Assembly: GCF_003265705.1 (NCBI RefSeq)
Contig: NW_020312785.1
Location: 22,234,028 to 22,298,027, forward strand
Direction: 5' to 3'
Origin: Callorhinus ursinus
Taxonomy: Eukaryota; Chordata; Mammalia; Carnivora; Otariidae
Length of the DNA stretch: 64,000 bases
Shown here: positions 59,165 through 64,000 of the stretch, piece by piece
Numbering within the stretch: position 1 is the first letter of the stretch
Layout: each line of letters begins with the position of its first letter
Position numbers and translations under genes: made by a program
Notes under the pieces: generated by a model
Database searches by the model: none
Seen by the model: only the letters and a program-made list of their open reading frames with translations
What the model was told of the DNA's origin: nothing

Positions 59165-59485
59165 AAATTGCAGTCATTGTGCTATACGCAAGGCACTGTG
59201 GAATCACAAAAGAGAAACTCTGTTAATAGCCTATTAAGGGTAGGGTAGAATATAAAGCATGGGGTTTCCAGTGATTGCTTGGTAAAGGCAAGAATGGCCT
59301 CAAGAGTAATAGCATTTGAAATGGGTTAATGGATGAGCAGGAATATGCCTGGTGAAAAAAAAAGAGAAGGTTGGACAGAGGGGTCTACTTGCACAAATGC
59401 GGTTTTTTTGAAGGGTCCCATTGGTAGGTGACAGAGAGACACTGTGTCAGGAGCACGGTGGGCAGAGTGTGGCATTATAGGGGGT
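59165..59485 (+). repeat. Old dispersed repeat, left part
   Basis: TGTGCTATACGCAAGGCACT followed by 'gaggacagaggggtctacttgcac' and AGCACGGTGGGCAGAGTGTG types of blocks match the unassigned family near 28.5 kb. A SINE inserted later separates it from its right part. Confidence 0.45.
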
Positions 59486-59512
59486 AACTCAATAGTTCTA
59501 TTTTTTTATTTT

Positions 59513-59697
59513 TTTAAGATTTTATTTATTTATTCGAGACAGAGAGAATGAGAGATAGCATGAGAGGGAAGAGGGTCAGAGGGAGAAGCAGACTCCCCGC
59601 CAAGCAGGGAGCCCGATGCGGGACTCGATCCCAGGACTCCAGGATCATGACCTGAGCCGAAGGCAGTCGCTTAACCAACTGAGCCACCCAGGCGCCC
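59513..59697 (-). mobile_element. CAN SINE, antisense, with exact target duplication
   Basis: TTAAGATTTTATTTATTTAT, GA-rich middle, GACTCGATCCCAGGACTCCA and head complement CTGAGCCACCCAGGCGCCC are near consensus. AACTCAATAGTT at 59486-59497 and 59698-59709 is exact. Between the left copy and the body lies a T-rich antisense tail. Confidence 0.97.
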
Positions 59698-59711
59698 AAC
59701 TCAATAGTTTT

Positions 59712-60090
59712 AAAGCAGAGGGCAAAGGACCTCTTTGGTTAAGCTAAAAAGCTGTGGGTTTTGTCCTGTGGGCAATAGAAGACCACAGAGGACCTGTTTG
59801 TCAGCTTTTATCCTCTGTATTTCCCCATCTCTGCGTTTTTCTTCCAATCTTCTTTGTTTCCTTTTTTCTTTCTTCCTTCCTTTTTTTTTTTTTTTCTTCT
59901 CCTCCTCATCTTTTTCTTTTGTTTTTAATATAAGGATAATTCTTCTGGTAGAGATGTGGTGGATAGACTAGGATTGGGAGTGGGGGGTCTGTTGGTGTGT
60001 GAAACAGGAAATTTAGCAGTAGTCCAGCAGGAAACTAATGTGAGTGCCTCCTACAGAAACTAGCTGATGGAAGGAATGGGGCATTTCCTC
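59712..60090 (+). repeat. Old dispersed repeat, right part
   Basis: AAGCTGTGGGTTTTGTCCTG, GCAATAGAAGACCACAGAGG and TTTAGCAGTAGTCCAGCAGG fit the 'ggattttattctgagtgcgatgggaagcca ... attgcagtagtccaggcg' part of the family and continue the copy on the other side of the SINE. Confidence 0.5.
59846..59930. repeat. Homopyrimidine-rich tract
   Basis: An almost pure C/T run (TTCTTTCTTCCTTCC, a poly-T stretch, then CTTCTCCTCCTC) within the old repeat. Such tracts can form triplex DNA and are prone to length change. Confidence 0.85.
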
Positions 60091-60967
60091 CACAGCCTTG
60101 GAGAGCAAAGGCAGGGAAAGAGCTCACCTTGCCCCTCTAAGCCCAGTATATCGTGCCACTGCCTGGCACAATGTAGGCAGTCTGTGAAGATTTATTGCTG
60201 GGGAACAGTAATGGTGAATAAAAGCATGCTTTCTGTTTCGTGAAACTGAATCAATTGGTGAAGCCTTTTACCAAGGTCAAAAATAAAGGATGTGGAAAAT
60301 ATTTGTGAGGGAAAAGGGAGAGACAAGTTCCACTTTTGTTTTGCTAAGTTTAGCATGTCTCCAGGAAGAGGTGATGTCTTTGTACAACCAATGCTTGGAA
60401 ATACAAGTTCTTGAAAAAGGGGAAGGAGGAGAGATGGTCCCCAAGAGATGAAGTTTCATCATATGTTTGTATAGTACAAACAATTTAAAGTGCTGATTTT
60501 ACCTCTGGAAGCAATCGTTCACTTTCAGAAGGAACATCACCTATTTCTAGCTATTAGAATGTCAACTACTGTTTCTAAAAAGGCATTGCCACAGAGATAA
60601 ATTTGGAGTGTTAAAATGTCTCTCTTGTTTCTTTCAAACATGAGCAGTTTGCCTTTTCCATCTATACATCAGGCACAATTATTAGAAGATATATTACTTT
60701 CTTCCTTGGAAGGAAAACTTTGAGAAATATGACATCTTTTTCCCAAGATTAGCCCACAAAATATTAGGCTAAGTATGCGGCAGCCAATTCTGTTCATGCT
60801 TATGACCAAAAAGGAAATTAGTTTTTTTGTAAAGGCTACTCATGTTCAAAAGTTTGTGAGTTTGAACCGCAAAGTTCATTTTTTTTTGTTGAAATATACT
60901 ACATTACCTCAACTTAAGTTGAGTTCACAGTACTTTAAAAAAGTACTTTGAAAAAATACTGTAATAT
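60091..60967. other. Unassigned non-coding DNA
   Basis: No gene or named repeat. A duplicated AAAGTACTTT-type element occurs near 60930-60960, next to the following SINE. Confidence 0.45.
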
Positions 60968-61075
60968 GGGCTTCCTGGCTGTCTCAGTTGGAAGAACATG
61001 CAATTCCTGTTCTTGGGGTCGAGTGTTCGAGCCCCACATTGGATATCAAGATTACTGAAAAAATAAATAAATATT
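60968..61075 (+). mobile_element. Short CAN SINE, diverged
   Basis: GGGCTTCCTGGCTGTCTCAG, CAATTCCTGTTCTTGGGGTC, GAGTGTTCGAGCCCCACATT and an AAAATAAATAAATA tail. No TC-rich middle. Target copies not clear. Confidence 0.88.
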
Positions 61076-61109
61076 TTTAGAGTATCTCTGAGAATAAATC
61101 TTTTAAAAA

Positions 61110-61215
61110 GATATTACTATACATCGCATAATATATAGAACTGTTGAGTGTTGTACAGATGTATTATTGTGTGTCAAGTGTACTCCAATAAAAACAATAA
61201 TATAACAACAAAATA
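61110..61215 (+). mobile_element. Possible L1 3' terminus
   Basis: GTGTTGTACAGATGTATTAT, TGTGTGTCAAGTGTACTCCA and ATAAAAACAATAATATAACA resemble the '...ttgtacacctgaaactaatataatgttgtatgtcaattatacttcaataaaaa' end of carnivoran and other L1s. Short and diverged. Confidence 0.55.
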
Positions 61216-61977
61216 CCTTATATGTATTGATTATGTTTCTTGAATTGTTACTTTATTTTATTTTAATCTAATGATTAACTTACAAGTTGTATATCCTGTC
61301 CAAATAAGCTATTACTTTAGGCCCACGCAAAACAATAAGTAAGACCATTACAAAGTAGATTGATTCTGGATCACATAAGCGTTTACTAATCTTGGTGCTG
61401 AATTCATTTCTTTTAGGAACATGTGGCAAAAGTTAGGGGAAGAAAAAAGTCTTTGTATTACTCTCTAGTATGAAATGGTAGAGCCTTTTAAATGTATGTA
61501 TAAACAGTATGAGGTGTTTATCCTAAATAATTTTATTAGTTAAGTTTCTGTTTCCTTGCTAGAAAATCCTCAAACTTGCCTCCACAAACCAATATAATCA
61601 AAGTAGTTTTTCTAAATAATAAATCTGTAAGTATTGGTTGAAGTTTAATCCCAGTGTCCTTGAAACATTCTACTGAACTTTCAAATTTCCAGTAAACAAC
61701 TATGGTTGGTAATAATATGCCTGGGTAGAACAAAGAAAATGTGGTTATCTCCAATTCTAAAGCTAAGTTTTAGAAAACAGGCATCAGAGAAGAGGTACTA
61801 CAGACCTATTTTTAATGTATAAACCTGCTAGAGCCCGTATTTTATTTTGATTAGGGGAATTAAGAAAAATCTTTGTTTGGAGGAAATATTTAACTTCAGA
61901 GTTTCCACATTGGGTTTCTTCTAGTTCTTGTTGTTTGGGATATTTTTATGGAAATACACTTTGTTTTTTAGATACCA

Positions 61978-62128
61978 TCTGCTCTTCCCTTATTTTGGTC
62001 AGCCCCCCACATCTGGTTGTTCTGGAATTGTTCATGAAATCTCAGACAGGATCATCATGACCTCACTAGAGTGGTTGAAAAAGGAGCAGATGAACATCAA
62101 GAAGACTCAGCTCATGTTTTTCAGATAA
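61978..62128 (+). other. Weak candidate exon or decayed coding segment
   Basis: A pyrimidine-rich run ending TTGTTTTTTAG could act as a splice acceptor. The following frame ends ...GIVHEISDRIIMTSLEWLKK and a few more charged residues before a TAA stop at 62126-62128. The amino-acid texture is more protein-like than other frames here. No splice donor, poly(A) signal or partner exon was identified and I do not recognise the protein. Confidence 0.15.
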
Positions 62129-63429
62129 ATAACTCTAAAGAGAAAACGCAGAAAGCAAACACATGAACATAGTTGATACAGAGTGATGAAGCAATGTTGT
62201 GGTGATTATTTTTAAAGAATTTATTAATCTTTGTAAAGTGAAAAGGGGAAAAAAAACAGACAATGATCTTTAAGGAACCACAGACTCTAACTATTAAACT
62301 AAAACCTTGGTTTAAACATGTTTCAAATCATGAGTATCTGTAAATGTGGGTATTCAGTATTTTAAACATATCCTAATATATTTGGTCATAGTTCAAGAAA
62401 ATTGCCAGGATTAGGTGTTTGAGGTTACCAAAGCAACACCTTGTATTTCTGGAACTGTTGCATTTCTGTTGAGTAAGTTGTTTAAATGATTTTTGGATTC
62501 CGTATTTTAAGTGAGGCTGTGATAATAAAGCTAGTATATTTAAGTAATTGATTTGTTTTGGAATGGTCTATTTAGTAATAGAAACAGCTCTTGGGTGAGT
62601 CTTCAGTACCATTTCAAAGTGCTTATTTAATTTTTCATATTATGGGAGTATCTTATTAGAAAGAATACCAGGTTACTTAATCATTTATAATATATTTAAT
62701 CATTGATTGGTTACTTAATCATTTATAAAGTATTTACTTTTTCCTGTGGGGGAGGATCGGGACACAGACAGCCTTTCTTATCTTTAGTTATTTGGACAAA
62801 TAAACACAAAAAACTTCATACCTTTTAAAAAATCATACTTAAAAAAAAAGGGTGTGGTTAAAGTAGGGGTATCCAGGACTAGGTTATGGTTAGAATGTAC
62901 CTGCAGTTAACCTAGTAAATTTTGACCATGACTAAAGCAGCAAAAAGAATTTGAGCAGGAGTCCATTAGGCAGATAATTTGGCTACATGGATAATTTTAC
63001 ACGGATAATTTCAACCAAAAAGATGTTGAAATGTTCAGGTAATGAAAGAAAGTGTGATGAGATTGAAAGTTCCCAATATGTTTCACTGTCTTTCTCATGT
63101 GGATACTGTGTTTTAATTACTTGAATCTCAACCTTCTCAGAAATATAACTTTGTAAATGTTGATGTTCTGCATAGGAAATCTTAGTGAAACCTACATTGG
63201 TAGATTGCATCAGCGCCTGGAAATGCAAGAAGTGATCTTGGTCAGTATAGCATTAAAGCAGTCCATTGAAATGAAAGAGCTGCTTCTCAGTTTTCCTGTA
63301 TGTTTGGGTAATCTTAAAATCTATGTCATTTTTAGGTCTACAGGAGGAAAACATTATTATTATGGCCTTTACACAGAATGAAAAGATACGGAGAATGATG
63401 ACCTACCATGAATTGCTGGCTTTAGGCAT

Positions 63430-63760
63430 CATAATATATATTAAAGAAAGAGTTGAAGAGGCTAGCAAACATCATGCAAATATTTTATAGGTTTATTTTT
63501 TTCTTTCCCCTCCAATGCATGTATTCGGAAACTGCTTATTTGCCTGAATTTGCCCTGTTGGCAAAATTTTTATACCAGACAGCTACTTTTTATTGTTGCT
63601 GCACATCATGAATAACAGCTTTATTTGATGGCAAATGAGATGCCCCAAGTTGCAAGCTTTCCATAAACATATCGGAATTGTTCAATTTCCTTCTCATTGT
63701 ATAAATTCCACCTTGGCCCTTTGCCTGCTGATATTCAGATAAAGATTCCATTCAAGTCAT
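63430..63760. promoter_or_regulatory. Conserved-looking non-coding block with octamer
   Basis: Repeat-free, mixed-composition DNA contains an exact octamer ATGCAAAT (63474-63481), GATGGCAAATGAGATGCCCC, ATTTGCCTGAATTTGCCC and several other dense short motifs with an even base mix. This is the texture of vertebrate conserved non-coding elements near developmental genes. The claim rests on appearance only. Confidence 0.35.
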
Positions 63761-64000
63761 TTTCAAAAGTGTGCTATGGCGCTTGCTATCATAAGTGGTA
63801 AGATTGTTCAATTCATATTAGCTATACAAATACTATACAGGTTTTTATCAGATATTTCTAAAATAATTTCTTTGTAATAAGTGGTAATGAGAACAATAAA
63901 AGAATGCCTCCGGTTGGTTTTCCGAACAGTGATGGTATATTGGCAATAGATTTAGTAATGTGACTGTGTAGAAGTCATTTTCTGAAGAAAATATCTTAAT

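Larger units (their letters stand above)
61216..64000. other. Largely repeat-free DNA at the right edge
   Basis: No recognisable repeats over about 2.8 kb and no recognised gene. It contains a 20-base duplication (GGTTACTTAATCATTTATAA at 62671-62690 and 62709-62728), two weak exon-like segments and a conserved-looking block at 63430-63760. Confidence 0.45.

Overview
The window is vertebrate nuclear DNA from a carnivoran mammal. The clearest sign is about twenty copies of the tRNA-Lys-derived carnivoran SINE (CAN SINE/SINEC). On the sense strand these have a head like GGGGCGCCTGGGTGGCTCAG, a TC-rich middle and an AAATAAATAAAATCTT tail. The middle reads CCCCCTGCTTGTGTTCCC followed by GCTGTGTCTC, which is closer to copies I associate with arctoid caniforms (bears, seals, mustelids) than to dog or cat copies. 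The family-level placement is inference. Carnivoran-type LINE-1 3' ends, older L1M remnants, MIRs and hAT-Charlie (MER5-like) remnants support the placement.

I found no protein-coding gene, no RNA gene, no CpG island and no bacterial-type system. Open frames are all short (140 codons or fewer), and the longest run through SINEs, L1 remnants or microsatellites. The window reads as an AT-rich intergenic gene desert or the inside of a very long intron. No operon, CRISPR array or terminator logic applies.

Layout. 0-7 kb: SINE and L1 3' ends with unassigned AT-rich DNA between them, containing an unusual hairpin (1228-1303), a heat-shock-element-like cluster (4361-4418), two SINEs in the same target (4787-5153) and a segment with two MEF2-type sites (5794-6290). 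7.7-10.6 kb: an old, internally deleted L1M. 10.6-21.4 kb: SINEs, microsatellites, a POU/octamer motif cluster (15042-15225), a SINE with a possible 3' transduction (17487-17717), and an L1 3' end with clean target-site duplications (19179-19612). 21.4-37 kb: mostly unassigned DNA with old DNA-transposon, L1 and MIR remnants and some conserved-looking stretches. 38-41 kb: two L1 3' ends, one carrying a nested SINE. 41-57 kb: mostly unassigned, with scattered MIRs, microsatellites and two CTCF-like motifs. 57-61 kb: a cluster of SINEs in and around older repeats. 61-64 kb: largely repeat-free, with weak exon-like candidates and a conserved-looking block near the right edge.

Because there are no genes, regulatory interpretations here are motif-level only and need cross-species alignment or chromatin data. 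The likeliest exciting content is cis-regulatory rather than a new gene system. My strongest candidate is the POU cluster, followed by the block at 63430-63760.
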